NCBI RefSeq assembly: GCF_041687215.1
Contig: NZ_JAWLCI010000003.1
Span: 139,832-203,831, forward strand
Origin: Mariniphaga sp041687215
GTDB lineage: Bacteria > Bacteroidota > Bacteroidia > Bacteroidales > Prolixibacteraceae
Direction: 5' to 3'
DNA length: 64,000 nt
Made by a program: the position numbers and the translations under genes. Of the stretch, positions 42,835 to 51,622 are shown piece after piece; position 1 is the stretch's first letter, and the number at the start of each line of letters is the position of its first letter. Below the pieces are notes generated by a model that saw only the letters and a program-made list of their open reading frames with translations, made no database searches and was not told where the DNA came from.

Positions 42835-44010
42835 CTATTTGTTTAATTCGATGGCAGCCAATATCACTGGTGCCACACCTTTTTGGTCGTTATCTATCTG
42901 TTTTTCAGAAATGTAATATTCGTAATCACCCATCCGGTACGGATTTCCTCCAAGTCCACAAGCCCCGCAGGTATTGGTGAGTGTCGGGTAACCGTCTTCG
43001 TCCTGAATGACCAGATTTTCGGTTAAACTATCAAATGCATCTTCAGCAATGTCCAGGTAATTTTCAGGCAGATACCCATTTTTGGCGCCTTTGGCAAAAG
43101 CATAAATAAACATGGCTGAACCTGAGGCTTCCACGTAATTTCCTTCGCGCCCGCCCATATCGAGCACCTGGTACCACAATCCGGTTTCTTTATCCTGAAC
43201 TTTTAAAAGGGCTTCGCTTAGTTTATTCAGAATCTCAATTATTGAAGATCTTTCATTGTGGTTTTCAGGCAGATAATCCAGCACATCAACCAGGGCCATC
43301 ATGTACCAGCCGGTTGCACGGCTCCAAAAATGTTTAGACTGCCCGGTTTCGGGGTTACACCATTTTTGTTCTCGGCTTTCGTCCCATGCGTGGTAAACTA
43401 ATCCGGTTTCATTATCCAGTGTTTTTTCGTAAACCAGTTGAAGTTGAAAAGTTACTTCGTCGAACCATTTCGGTTCATCAAACATTTGGGCGTATTTTGC
43501 CAGAAACGGGGAAGCCATGTACAACCCGTCGAGCCACATTTGCCAGGGGTAGCTTTTTTTGTGCCAGAATCCGTTTGATTTGGTTCGGGGATGTTCTTCC
43601 ATTTGGTTAACCAATGTTTCGGCGGCTATTTTATACTTTTCATCACCTGTTTTTTCAAAAAGAACCAACATATTCAGGCCGGGCCTTACCCGGTCGATGT
43701 TGAAGTCAGATTTTTTATAGGTGGAAATGGAACCATCATCCTGAACGAAATAATCAATGTATGCACGCGCATAATCTGAATATTTTTTATCGTGTTCTCC
43801 CAATTTGTCGATTGCCGATGCCAGAAATGCATAATCGTATTCGTATTTGGGTACTTCCCGGTCGTAATAAATCAGACTGTCGCTGCGGTGCAGAACCGCA
43901 TCGGAAAATTTTAACGCCCACGAAGGTTGCTTTTCCATTATTTCATTTTTGTTTGCCCGGAAACAACCAGAAATCATTACAATGGTAAGGATTGCGATAT
44001 ATAGTTTCAT
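42835..44010 (-). CDS. Unsaturated (rhamno)galacturonyl hydrolase, GH105 family, lipoprotein
   Basis: This 391-aa enzyme has lipobox ISGC. The (alpha/alpha)6 barrel of GH88/GH105 is indicated by WQMWLDGLYMASPFLAKYAQ (catalytic Asp in WLDG) and by FWSRATGWYMMALVDVLDYL. Further typical segments are LVYHAWDESREQKWCNPETG and TCGACGLGGNPYRMGDYEYY. The family removes the unsaturated uronyl residue left by pectinolytic lyases, which spontaneously yields a keto-uronate feeding the KDG pathway. Functionally it belongs with the PL1 lyases at 16-22 kb, although it sits 224 bp upstream of the second susC. It has its own promoter-like box, so it may be controlled separately. Confidence 0.9.
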   Translation of the reverse strand: MKLYIAILTIVMISGCFRANKNEIMEKQPSWALKFSDAVLHRSDSLIYYDREVPKYEYDYAFLASAIDKLGEHDKKYSDYARAYIDYFVQDDGSISTYKKSDFNIDRVRPGLNMLVLFEKTGDEKYKIAAETLVNQMEEHPRTKSNGFWHKKSYPWQMWLDGLYMASPFLAKYAQMFDEPKWFDEVTFQLQLVYEKTLDNETGLVYHAWDESREQKWCNPETGQSKHFWSRATGWYMMALVDVLDYLPENHNERSSIIEILNKLSEALLKVQDKETGLWYQVLDMGGREGNYVEASGSAMFIYAFAKGAKNGYLPENYLDIAEDAFDSLTENLVIQDEDGYPTLTNTCGACGLGGNPYRMGDYEYYISEKQIDNDQKGVAPVILAAIELNK

Positions 44011-44357
44011 TTTAAAGAATTTAAATTTCGGTATAAAAGTATAAACAGTGAAGCAAATTTAAGGGTTTGAAAATCTCAAATTGCGGGTTATATTTCCATA
44101 CAACCGCATTGATTGATGGCGGCGTTAATAAATTGTATTTTCAATCCCCAGTTTTTTATGAAACTCATGAAAGTTGAATGAAGTTCCGGTGCATCAAAAA
44201 TTGGAGGTTTTTCCGACTGTTCAAAAATTAAATTTTTTTCCTTAAAATATTCCGGTAGGAACCTATGAATATTTTCAAACACAAAAATCTCACAATCTCA
44301 AATCGCAGAACCACATATTCTGTTTAATCTGAGATATGAGAAAAATTTGTAGGGTTG
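44011..44357 (-). other. 347-bp gap with GH105 promoter region and one doubtful 64-codon frame
   Basis: Apart from the promoter box at 44054-44061, this gap holds a GTG-started 64-codon frame on the - strand (44088-44282). It contains EKPPIFDAPELHSTFMSFIK and ends in INQCGCMEI. The composition is protein-like, but I recognise no family and see no start context, so it may be a gene remnant. Nothing else is apparent. Confidence 0.3.
44054..44061 (-). promoter_or_regulatory. -7 promoter box of the GH105 gene
   Basis: On the - strand this reads TAAATTTG, an exact TAnnTTTG match 43 bp before the GH105 ATG. A TTTG lies only 15 bp further upstream (44077-44080), shorter than usual, so the -33 element is uncertain. 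Confidence 0.45.
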
Positions 44358-45500
44358 CTATTTCAAATCCAGATTTTTTGGAACTGCAATAAAAAAGGTA
44401 GTACCTTTTTCCTGTGAACTCTGGAACCACACTTTTCCTTTCAGGTATTTTTCTCCCAAAAGTTTCATGCTGTAAGTACCAATTCCTCTGCCGGCACCTT
44501 TGGTAGAGAATGAACGTTTAAAAAGTTGTAACTGAACCTCCCGTTTAATCCAACTGTTATTGTGCACAGAAAATAGAATGGTATCTTTTTTTTCCTGAAA
44601 CGAGATTGAAACAGTAGCTTTTGAAGGTGATGCCTCCAATGCATTTTTTACCATGTTTCCCAATATTCTTCTTAAAATTACCGGGTCGGTGTAAATTGAA
44701 ATGTCATCAAGATTTTCACTAATGACGAGTTCTTTATCTTTAACAATTTCATGTTTGGAAAAAAGGTCAACCACATCATTCAGTAAAGTCATGGCAGTAG
44801 AAAATGCCAGTACCGGTTCAAGATCGCCTCTTTCTGCAGCAATTATCTGGCGTTGAGTCTGTATCTCATCCATCATGTTGTTGGCAGCTCGGCTTATTGT
44901 TTTTGCAACTGTTTTTATATCACCGGCATCATTTACTTCCTGAAGTATGGATGAAAGGCCTGAAATTCCTCCGGCACTGTTTAAAACATCATGAAAGAAA
45001 ACCCGCTCGAGCATCTCCCTTCTTTTCTCGTGGCTGATGTCATGAACGGCAAAAATGGTAAATTCGCCATTTTCATCGGTATATGGAGTTGCTGTAACCC
45101 GCAAATCGAGCGCATCTTGTGAACAGGTAACAATCCGGCATTCCTTTTCCGATTTCAGTCCCATTTGCGATTCCAGAATGGCACCAATTGCCCCGCAGGT
45201 CCGACAAAATTCGCTGGTACCGCAACCACCTTCTTCAGCAAAAGCATGAATACAATTTACGGCCTCACCGGGTCTCTTGCCTATTATGCTATTGCTGTTT
45301 GTAAGGTCTAAAAAATCAAGAAATAATTTATTGGCAAAAACAATTTGCCTTTGCTGGTTCAGAATAACCAGCATGGTAGAAACAGCTTCTGCGATTTTAT
45401 TCAGTATAATATTATTTGCAAATACCAGGGAATCTGTTTCTAACTGATATTGTTCAGCACGTTCAGCCGGTGCAAAACGGGTTTTAGTTTTTTCAGGCAT
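44358..45500 (-). CDS. Sensor histidine kinase with a cysteine-rich PAS domain
   Basis: This 380-aa soluble protein has no membrane segment. A PAS domain (about 25-160) carries Cys83, Cys93, Cys99 and Cys102 in a C-x9-C-x5-C-x2-C pattern (VNCIHAFAEEGGCGTSEFCR then TCG), plus Cys121 and Cys126. The phospho-acceptor is probably His170 in FFHDVLN, and the HATPase domain shows NMVKNALEAS and GRGIGTYSMKLLGEKYLKG. The start at 45500 is preferred over 45554 because a -7 box at 45552-45559 overlaps the latter. The cysteines suggest a metal, Fe-S, haem or redox sensing site. The response-regulator partner is not adjacent. Confidence 0.85.
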   Translation of the reverse strand: MPEKTKTRFAPAERAEQYQLETDSLVFANNIILNKIAEAVSTMLVILNQQRQIVFANKLFLDFLDLTNSNSIIGKRPGEAVNCIHAFAEEGGCGTSEFCRTCGAIGAILESQMGLKSEKECRIVTCSQDALDLRVTATPYTDENGEFTIFAVHDISHEKRREMLERVFFHDVLNSAGGISGLSSILQEVNDAGDIKTVAKTISRAANNMMDEIQTQRQIIAAERGDLEPVLAFSTAMTLLNDVVDLFSKHEIVKDKELVISENLDDISIYTDPVILRRILGNMVKNALEASPSKATVSISFQEKKDTILFSVHNNSWIKREVQLQLFKRSFSTKGAGRGIGTYSMKLLGEKYLKGKVWFQSSQEKGTTFFIAVPKNLDLK

Positions 45501-45551
45501 ATTGTAAGCGTTTTCTGTATTTATCGCAAGATTAACTAAATCTTTGCCCCA

Positions 45552-45559
45552 CAAAAATA
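45552..45559 (-). promoter_or_regulatory. -7 promoter box of the cysteine-rich kinase gene
   Basis: On the - strand this reads TATTTTTG, an exact TAnnTTTG match. It puts the transcript start near 45545, downstream of the longer candidate ATG at 45554, and supports translation from 45500. Confidence 0.4.
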
Positions 45560-45575
45560 TATGTTTTATTGAAAT

Positions 45576-45609
45576 AAAAAAGAAACCCCGAATAGTGAGG
45601 TTTCTTTTT
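45576..45609 (-). terminator. Terminator after pntB
   Basis: AAAAAGAAACC and GGTTTCTTTTT form an 11-bp stem with an 11-12 nt loop, 49 bp beyond the pntB stop. The flanking A and T runs make it usable in both directions, and it insulates the kinase gene from pnt readthrough. Confidence 0.75.
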
Positions 45610-45657
45610 AACCTTTATAAAATATCTATTTTGTATCAGTGCTGAAACAATATTCTT

Positions 45658-47097
45658 TTACATGGTTTTTATTTCAGTAACAAGCTTCTGAATCGAACTT
45701 TTAGCGTCGCCAAACAACATGCGGGTTTTATCGTTAAAAAACAGTTCATTTTCAATTCCTGCGTAACCTTTACCCATACCGCGTTTCATTATGATGATGT
45801 TTTTGGCCAGGTGTGCATCAATTATTGGCATGCCGTAAATCGGACTTCCCGGGTCGTTATAGGCAGCCGGGTTTACCACATCGTTAGCGCCCACCACAAT
45901 AGCTACATCTACGTTAGGCATATCCGGATTGATATCGTCCATTTCCACCAGTTTTTCATAAGGAACATCTGCTTCGGCAAGCAACACGTTCATGTGGCCG
46001 GGCATACGACCTGCCACCGGGTGAATGGCATATTTTACATCTACATCCTTGCTCTCCAGCAATTCATCAAGTTCCTGGGCAATGTGCTGTGCCTGTGCAA
46101 CAGCTAATCCATAACCCGGGATGATGACTACTCGCTGTGAATAACTCAGTAAAACGGCTGCGTCGCTAAGTGTAATCTCCTTTATGGTTCCCTGTTCGCC
46201 GGATGCTGCCGAAACGCCGCCACCAAAAGCACCCACAATTACGTTTATGAGTGAACGGTTCATTGCTTTGCACATCAAAAGGGTAAGAATCATACCGGCT
46301 GCACCTACCAAAATACCGCCCAAAATCATTGCCTGGTTGTTGTAAATAAAACCAGCCATGGCAGCAGCAATACCGGTAAAAGAGTTCAGTAATGAAATTA
46401 CCACCGGCATATCGGCGCCGCCAATGGGCATAACAAACATAACCCCGTAAACCAGTGAAAGTCCAAACAAAGCATAAATGGCCCAAATCATTTCAGTTGG
46501 TGGGTTAGGGGAGGCTACAATAAAAGCTCCCAAACCGAGTGTTAAAACCATTAATACCAAATTGATGTAGGTCATAAATGGTTTCATAATATCACCCACT
46601 CTTCCGTCGAGCTTTCCAAAGGCAACCATACTGCCACTAAATGCAACGGCACCGATGATTAATCCCAAAACGGTTACCACAATGGACCCCACATCGCCTG
46701 CTGCTGCGGCCGGGTACTCCAGTAATGCAACCAGCATAGAAGCACCGCCTCCCGTAGCATTGTACAATGATACCAATTGCGGCATAGCTGTCATTTTAAC
46801 TTTGCGGGCCACCATCCAGCCAATGGCAGCACCTACACCAATTGCCGCCAGAATAATCCAAATGTTGGTTAATGAAATGCCTTCACCTTCAGGATTTTTA
46901 TGCAGCAAAAGCGTAGTTACCATTGCCAAAGCCATTCCACCAAACGCCCAAAGGTTTCCGCGGCGGGCAGTTTCGGGGTGTGAAAGCATTTTCAATCCAA
47001 CTACAAACAACAAGGCTGCAACCAGGTAGCTTAATTCAAGCAAAGTATCGCCAACGGTAAAACCGGCTATATTTAATAATGTAATTCCTTTATCCAT
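45658..47097 (-). CDS. pntB: NAD(P) transhydrogenase subunit beta
   Basis: This 479-aa inner-membrane subunit combines about nine membrane helices (residues 1-270) with the NADP(H)-binding dIII domain. RVVIIPGYGLAVAQAQHIAQ is the NADP-binding GYGLAVAQAQ motif; HPVAGRMPGHMNVLLAEADV, DINPDMPNVDVAIVVGANDV and IIMKRGMGKGYAGIENELFF are the other dIII hallmarks. The complex uses the proton gradient to reduce NADP+ with NADH. It is the third gene of the pnt operon, 6 bp after the small alpha subunit. Length matches the family. Confidence 0.96.
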   Translation of the reverse strand: MDKGITLLNIAGFTVGDTLLELSYLVAALLFVVGLKMLSHPETARRGNLWAFGGMALAMVTTLLLHKNPEGEGISLTNIWIILAAIGVGAAIGWMVARKVKMTAMPQLVSLYNATGGGASMLVALLEYPAAAAGDVGSIVVTVLGLIIGAVAFSGSMVAFGKLDGRVGDIMKPFMTYINLVLMVLTLGLGAFIVASPNPPTEMIWAIYALFGLSLVYGVMFVMPIGGADMPVVISLLNSFTGIAAAMAGFIYNNQAMILGGILVGAAGMILTLLMCKAMNRSLINVIVGAFGGGVSAASGEQGTIKEITLSDAAVLLSYSQRVVIIPGYGLAVAQAQHIAQELDELLESKDVDVKYAIHPVAGRMPGHMNVLLAEADVPYEKLVEMDDINPDMPNVDVAIVVGANDVVNPAAYNDPGSPIYGMPIIDAHLAKNIIIMKRGMGKGYAGIENELFFNDKTRMLFGDAKSSIQKLVTEIKTM

Positions 47098-47103
47098 GAT
47101 TTC

Positions 47104-47418
47104 CTACTTTTTTTTCTTTTTAAACATTTCAAGCATCCTGTCGGTAACGGCAAACCCGCCAACTACATTAAGCGTTCCGAAAATGAGTGCCAGAATTCCA
47201 AGCACAAGTTCCAATGAAAAGCCGGAAAGATCGGCGTGGCCAACCAGGATAATGCCTCCAATAATAATTACACCGCTAATGGCATTGGCACCCGACATGA
47301 GTGGGGTATGCAACACAGCGGGAACGTTGGAAATCACTTCAATACCCAAAAAAATGGATAATGCGATAATAAAAATAGCTTCTTTGTATTCGAAAAAATA
47401 CTGTAAAATTTGTTCCAT
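47104..47418 (-). CDS. pntAB: NAD(P) transhydrogenase, alpha membrane subunit
   Basis: This 104-aa protein corresponds to the membrane part of the alpha chain in organisms with a split PntA. It has three hydrophobic helices, with the family segments SNVPAVLHTPLMSGANAISG and IGGIILVGHADL. LALIFGTLNVVGGFAVTDRM and the basic tail FKKKKK follow. It lies 12 bp after pntAA and 6 bp before pntB, giving the three-gene arrangement common outside the enterobacteria. Confidence 0.95.
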   Translation of the reverse strand: MEQILQYFFEYKEAIFIIALSIFLGIEVISNVPAVLHTPLMSGANAISGVIIIGGIILVGHADLSGFSLELVLGILALIFGTLNVVGGFAVTDRMLEMFKKKKK

Positions 47419-47430
47419 ATCAGGTATTTT

Positions 47431-48561
47431 TTAGTTGTTTTCTATAACTGATTTTACACGTTCATTGAAAAGTTCACCTTTATGTGTAATACAGGTACCT
47501 TTCACAATGTCATCATCAAAATTGAGATTCAGTGCACCGTCTTCTGCAATAATAAGTTTTAGGAAGTTTAAAACATTTTTGCCAAACATGCGACTGGCAT
47601 CAAGTGGAGTTTGTGCCGGGTAATTCGATTGGCCGATAATTGTTTTTCCCTGGAATTGAACAACTTCATCGTTTTTGGTCAGTTCGCAGTTTCCTCCTGA
47701 CGATGCAGCGAGGTCAACAATTACTGCGCCCTTTTTCATTTTTTCAACCGTTTCTTTTGAAACCAATAAAGGGGCTTTTCTTCCGGGAATTTGTGCTGTA
47801 CATATAATTACGTCAGATTTAATAGCCTGCGCATTAATGGCTTCCTGTTGTTTCTTTTTATATTCTTCGGTTTGCTCCACTGCGTATCCGCCGGCATCTT
47901 TATCTTCTTTGGCACCTTCCACCTCAACAAACTTTCCGCCCAAACTTTTCACCTCTTCTTTTACAGCAGAGCGAACATCGAATACATAAACCTGTGCACC
48001 CAGTTTCCGTGAGGTTGCCACGGCCTGCAATCCTGCAACTCCAGCTCCCAAAATCAATATGTTTGCGGGCCGTATGGTTCCGGCAGCCGTCATAAACATG
48101 GGGAAGAAGGTAGGCAGTCTTAAGGCAGCTTCAAGGGTGGCTTTGTAGCCTGCAACGGTAGCCATCGACGAAAGAATGTCCATTGCCTGTGCCCTTGAGG
48201 TACGCGGAATGGAATCGAGACTGAAGGTTGTAATTCCTTTTTTCCTGAATGTTTTAACCAGGTCAGTTTCCCAAAGTGGATTAAATGCACTAATCCATAC
48301 CTGGGAATCTTTCAGGTTTTTCACGTCTTCTCCGGCAGGAGGCTGAATTTGTAACAACACCTCTGCCTTTTCGAAAATTTCTTTTCGGGAAACCACTGAT
48401 GCACCTGCATCTTTATAATCTGAATCAGATGCGAATGCTTTTTCACCGGCTGATTGTTCCACCAAAACCTCAACTTTAAGATCTATAAGGTTTTGTACAA
48501 TGTCTGGTAATAAAGCTACACGGGTTTCGTTGCCATGTTCTTTTAATAAACCAAGAATCAT
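47431..48561 (-). CDS. pntAA: NAD(P) transhydrogenase, alpha soluble subunit
   Basis: This 376-aa cytoplasmic NAD(H)-binding subunit belongs to the alanine dehydrogenase/PNT family. The N-terminal ETRVALLPDIVQNL, the central IPRTSRAQAMDILSSMATVA and the Rossmann motif ILGAGVAGLQAVATSRKLGA are diagnostic. GNCELTKNDEVVQFQGKTII near the C-terminus matches the family. It is the first gene of the pnt operon. Its promoter has an exact TAnnTTTG box at 48592-48599, flanked upstream by a 20-bp perfect palindrome, so transcription is probably regulated. Confidence 0.95.
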   Translation of the reverse strand: MILGLLKEHGNETRVALLPDIVQNLIDLKVEVLVEQSAGEKAFASDSDYKDAGASVVSRKEIFEKAEVLLQIQPPAGEDVKNLKDSQVWISAFNPLWETDLVKTFRKKGITTFSLDSIPRTSRAQAMDILSSMATVAGYKATLEAALRLPTFFPMFMTAAGTIRPANILILGAGVAGLQAVATSRKLGAQVYVFDVRSAVKEEVKSLGGKFVEVEGAKEDKDAGGYAVEQTEEYKKKQQEAINAQAIKSDVIICTAQIPGRKAPLLVSKETVEKMKKGAVIVDLAASSGGNCELTKNDEVVQFQGKTIIGQSNYPAQTPLDASRMFGKNVLNFLKLIIAEDGALNLNFDDDIVKGTCITHKGELFNERVKSVIENN

Positions 48562-48591
48562 AAATAATTTGATTTAGATGAATTTTAAGTG

Positions 48592-48599
48592 CAAAGTTA
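48592..48599 (-). promoter_or_regulatory. -7 promoter box of the pnt operon
   Basis: On the - strand this reads TAACTTTG, an exact TAnnTTTG match 30 bp upstream of the pntAA ATG. The -33 position falls inside the palindrome at 48612-48631. Confidence 0.6.
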
Positions 48600-48611
48600 A
48601 TAATTTTTCTT

Positions 48612-48631
48612 TACCGTTAACGTTAACGGTA
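48612..48631. promoter_or_regulatory. 20-bp perfect palindromic operator of the pnt operon
   Basis: TACCGTTAACGTTAACGGTA is a perfect palindrome with a central CG dinucleotide, the pattern of LacI-family operators. It covers the expected -33 region of the pnt promoter, so binding should block RNA polymerase. It differs in sequence from the kdgK operator, implying a different regulator. Confidence 0.65.
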
Positions 48632-48696
48632 CATATTTTTTCATAAATTTATGAATAGTTCAGGTTAACTTGGCTTTTTGGAAAAATCAACTATTA

Positions 48697-50988
48697 TCAA
48701 AAATATTTTCGAACCATTTCAAATAAATCCTTTCCGGGAAAAGGTTTTGAAAGGTAGTCATCACAGCCCACGGCCAGAATTTTTTCTTTGTCGCCTGCCA
48801 ATGCATAGGCGGTTTGGGCAATTACAACAACCTCAGGATTTATTTCTTTTATTTTGGCAGTAGCCTCGTAACCGTCCATCACCGGCATTCTCATATCCAT
48901 TAAAACCAGGTCAACTTCAGGATTTTCAAGAAATAACTGAACGGCTACTTTCCCATTTTCTGCAAATATCACCTTTTTGCATTTTCCTTTCAGTAATTCT
49001 GAAATGTAAATTTGGCCGGTAGAATCATCTTCAGCAACCAAAATGGTCAGGTTCTTCAATATTTCATCATCATTTGTGATATTTCTTGTTGAGGTGGGTA
49101 ATGATATTTTTGTTGCTTTTTGCACCAGGGGGATGCTGAAAAAGAATTGAGTTCCTTTTTCCCATTCAGATTGCAGCCAGATTTTACCGCCCAGCATTTC
49201 TACATAAGCTTTGGCAATGGAAAGACCCAATCCGGCGCCCTCGTATGGTTTCGAGAGACTCAAATCGGCCTGGACAAACCTGTCGAAGACAGCTTTCTGC
49301 TGTTTTTCCTCAATTCCGATTCCGGTATCTTTCACATAAAATTCAATGGTATTATTCACAAGCTGGTAGCCAAGTTCTATTTCCCCCTGGTTGGTGTATT
49401 TTATTGCATTTTTAATCAGGTTCATCAACACACCGTTCAGTTTTTCAGGATCGGTTTCCACGCCTGCCTGTTCATCTGGCAAGGCTTTAAAGAGTTTAAA
49501 TGATAATCCTTTTTTTGTTGTTTCGGGTTTGAAAAAGTTAAATAGGTAATCTAATTGTTCGTTAACATTTGCTTCAGACATTTTAAGCTCCAGGGAACCC
49601 GATTCAATTTTTGAAATTTCAATTAAATCGTTAATGGTATTTAGCATGCGCTGGCCGCTTTTCTGAATTATTTTTATGTAATGTTTCTTTTCCTTACCAG
49701 CCAATTTTGGCTCTTTCAGTAATTCGGTAAATCCCATAATGCCGTTCATGGGCGTTCGAATTTCGTGACTCATATTGGCCAGGAAAGCCGATTTCAGCCG
49801 ATCGCTTTCTTCTGCTTTCTCTTTGGCAGCAACCAAATCGTCAATCATCTTTTTCATTTCCGAAATATCCTCCCTGACCGAGACAAAATGGGTAATTTCG
49901 CCGTTTGGATTAACGATTGGTGAAATGGAAATATCTGCCCAATATAATTTTCCCGATTTGTTTTTGTTCATTAGCTCACCATGCCACTCTTTTCCTGCCA
50001 GAATAGTATCCCAGATTTGTTTGTAAAATGATTTCGGATGTTTCCCTGATTTTAAAATTCGTGGTGTTTTTCCTATTACCTCTGATTGATTGTAACCGGA
50101 TATTTTAGTAAATGCCTTATTGACATATTCAATAATACCTTCGTGATTTGTTATCACAATGCCAACCGGGCTTTGTTCAACTGATCTGCTGAGCAATTTT
50201 AACCGGTTTTCTATTTCAATCCGCTCCGAAATGTCGCGCGCAATGCTCATGATGGCCTTTTTCCCATGGTAGTTTACAAGTGTTGAATTAACTTCAACAG
50301 GAATGTTTTTGCCCGATTTTGTGGTATGCCAGCTTTGAAAAAACTGATTTTTAACACTTGGCATCTGATCGACCAAATTTATGATATCCTCTTTCGTGAG
50401 GAATTTGTCTATTCCTTCCAGACCAATTTTGAGTAGTTCTTCGCGAGTGTATTCCAAAGTATTAACCGCCCTTTCGTTTACTTCTAAAAGCTCTCCATTG
50501 GGATCGGTTATCCAAACGGTTTCCTTCATTCCGTTAATCAGTTCGCGGTATTCTTCGAGGCTCTGGAATAGTTGCTTTTCCATTTTGGCCTTTTCATGTC
50601 TGACCTGGCTTTTTTCAAGGGCTTCTGTAATAGCAAAGGGGAGGCGTTTTATCTGTTCTTTAATCACGTAGTCATTTGCGCCAGCTTTCATGCACGCAAC
50701 GGCAGTTTCTTCATTCATAGAACCGGTGAGTACAATAAATGGAAGAAACGGTGAAAATTTACGTGTGATATTAAGGGCTAACATCCCGTTGAAAGTAGGC
50801 ATAGAGTAGTCGGAGACAACAATATCTGGTTTAAATTCATCCAATTCTTTTCTGAATTCGGGCTCGGTGTCAACCACTTTGTATATGAAATCAATTCCTC
50901 CCTTTTTTATTTCACGCCGAGCCAATTCTGCATCGGCCGGAAGGTCTTCTGCAAAAAGAATTTTTACTGTGCTACCTACTGGGTTCAT
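48697..50988 (-). CDS. Hybrid histidine kinase: receiver-PAS-PAS-kinase-receiver
   Basis: This 763-aa cytoplasmic protein begins with a receiver domain (Asp60 in VVSDYSMPTFNG). Two PAS domains follow (about 145-265 and 270-395; FVSVREDISEMKK closes the second). HisKA has His408 in MSHEIRTPMNG, the HATPase has GAGLGLSIAKAYVEMLGG, and a C-terminal receiver has the phosphorylatable Asp in VLMDMRMPVMDG. There is no membrane segment and no DNA-binding output, so signalling is by phosphorelay. An exact -7 box at 51019-51026 supports the start at 50988; the upstream candidate at 51021 would lie within it. It is the last gene of a five-gene signalling cluster. Confidence 0.88.
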   Translation of the reverse strand: MNPVGSTVKILFAEDLPADAELARREIKKGGIDFIYKVVDTEPEFRKELDEFKPDIVVSDYSMPTFNGMLALNITRKFSPFLPFIVLTGSMNEETAVACMKAGANDYVIKEQIKRLPFAITEALEKSQVRHEKAKMEKQLFQSLEEYRELINGMKETVWITDPNGELLEVNERAVNTLEYTREELLKIGLEGIDKFLTKEDIINLVDQMPSVKNQFFQSWHTTKSGKNIPVEVNSTLVNYHGKKAIMSIARDISERIEIENRLKLLSRSVEQSPVGIVITNHEGIIEYVNKAFTKISGYNQSEVIGKTPRILKSGKHPKSFYKQIWDTILAGKEWHGELMNKNKSGKLYWADISISPIVNPNGEITHFVSVREDISEMKKMIDDLVAAKEKAEESDRLKSAFLANMSHEIRTPMNGIMGFTELLKEPKLAGKEKKHYIKIIQKSGQRMLNTINDLIEISKIESGSLELKMSEANVNEQLDYLFNFFKPETTKKGLSFKLFKALPDEQAGVETDPEKLNGVLMNLIKNAIKYTNQGEIELGYQLVNNTIEFYVKDTGIGIEEKQQKAVFDRFVQADLSLSKPYEGAGLGLSIAKAYVEMLGGKIWLQSEWEKGTQFFFSIPLVQKATKISLPTSTRNITNDDEILKNLTILVAEDDSTGQIYISELLKGKCKKVIFAENGKVAVQLFLENPEVDLVLMDMRMPVMDGYEATAKIKEINPEVVVIAQTAYALAGDKEKILAVGCDDYLSKPFPGKDLFEMVRKYF

Positions 50989-51018
50989 ACGATATAAAAT
51001 TTCTAAATGGTTTAACAC

Positions 51019-51026
51019 CAAAGATA
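51019..51026 (-). promoter_or_regulatory. -7 promoter box of the hybrid kinase gene
   Basis: On the - strand this reads TATCTTTG, an exact TAnnTTTG match 30 bp before the ATG at 50988. The hybrid kinase can therefore be transcribed separately from the upstream signalling genes. Confidence 0.5.
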
Positions 51027-51084
51027 AAAAAAACAGTTACTTTCTCAAGAGTACAGGACCTGAATTCAGGCATGAAGTAATTTT

Positions 51085-51528
51085 TTATTTCGGTTGCTGA
51101 TTGAGTAAAAGCCAGTAAAATCCCAAATCCCTTACCGCATCAACAAATTTGTCGAAATCAACCGGTTTTACAATGTAACTGTTTACACCGAGCTGGTAAC
51201 TTTTTAACAAATCAGATTCTTCGTTTGAAGAGGTTAAAACAACTACCGGAATAATTTTGGTTTCAGCATGGCTTTTAATTTCTTTTAATACTTCCAAACC
51301 ATCAATCTTTGGCAGTTTTAAATCGAGCAGAATAATTTTAGGACGGCTGGCTTTATCGCGGTCGGCAAATTTTCCTTTGGCAAAAATAAAATCGAGTGCC
51401 ATTTCGCCATCGTTTACTACAAGTACGCTATTTGCCAGGTTGTTTTTTTTAAAGGCCCTAAGTGCCATTTCTGCATCATTGGGATTGTCTTCCACAATCA
51501 GAATTTCAACATCATCAGCGATTTTCAT
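51085..51528 (-). CDS. Single-domain response regulator (Rcp1/CheY type)
   Basis: This 147-aa receiver has no output domain. ILIVEDNPNDAEMALRAFKK carries the acidic pocket, ILLDLKLPKIDGLEVLKEIK the phosphorylation Asp, VVLTSSNEE the switch Thr/Ser and SYIVKPVDFDKF the conserved Lys. The NPNDAE motif and the longer alpha4 region are typical of Rcp1-like regulators that pair with phytochrome-type kinases. The kinase immediately upstream has a similar VSHDLRAPLRAINGF HisKA and is the likely phosphodonor. Confidence 0.9.
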   Translation of the reverse strand: MKIADDVEILIVEDNPNDAEMALRAFKKNNLANSVLVVNDGEMALDFIFAKGKFADRDKASRPKIILLDLKLPKIDGLEVLKEIKSHAETKIIPVVVLTSSNEESDLLKSYQLGVNSYIVKPVDFDKFVDAVRDLGFYWLLLNQQPK

Positions 51529-51622
51529 GGTTGGTTTTTATTTAAGTAAAATTGAGTGAACAAAATACATTTTTTTTTAATAAAAATCAAAACAGAATTT
51601 TTAATTTAATTCTTCATAAAAG

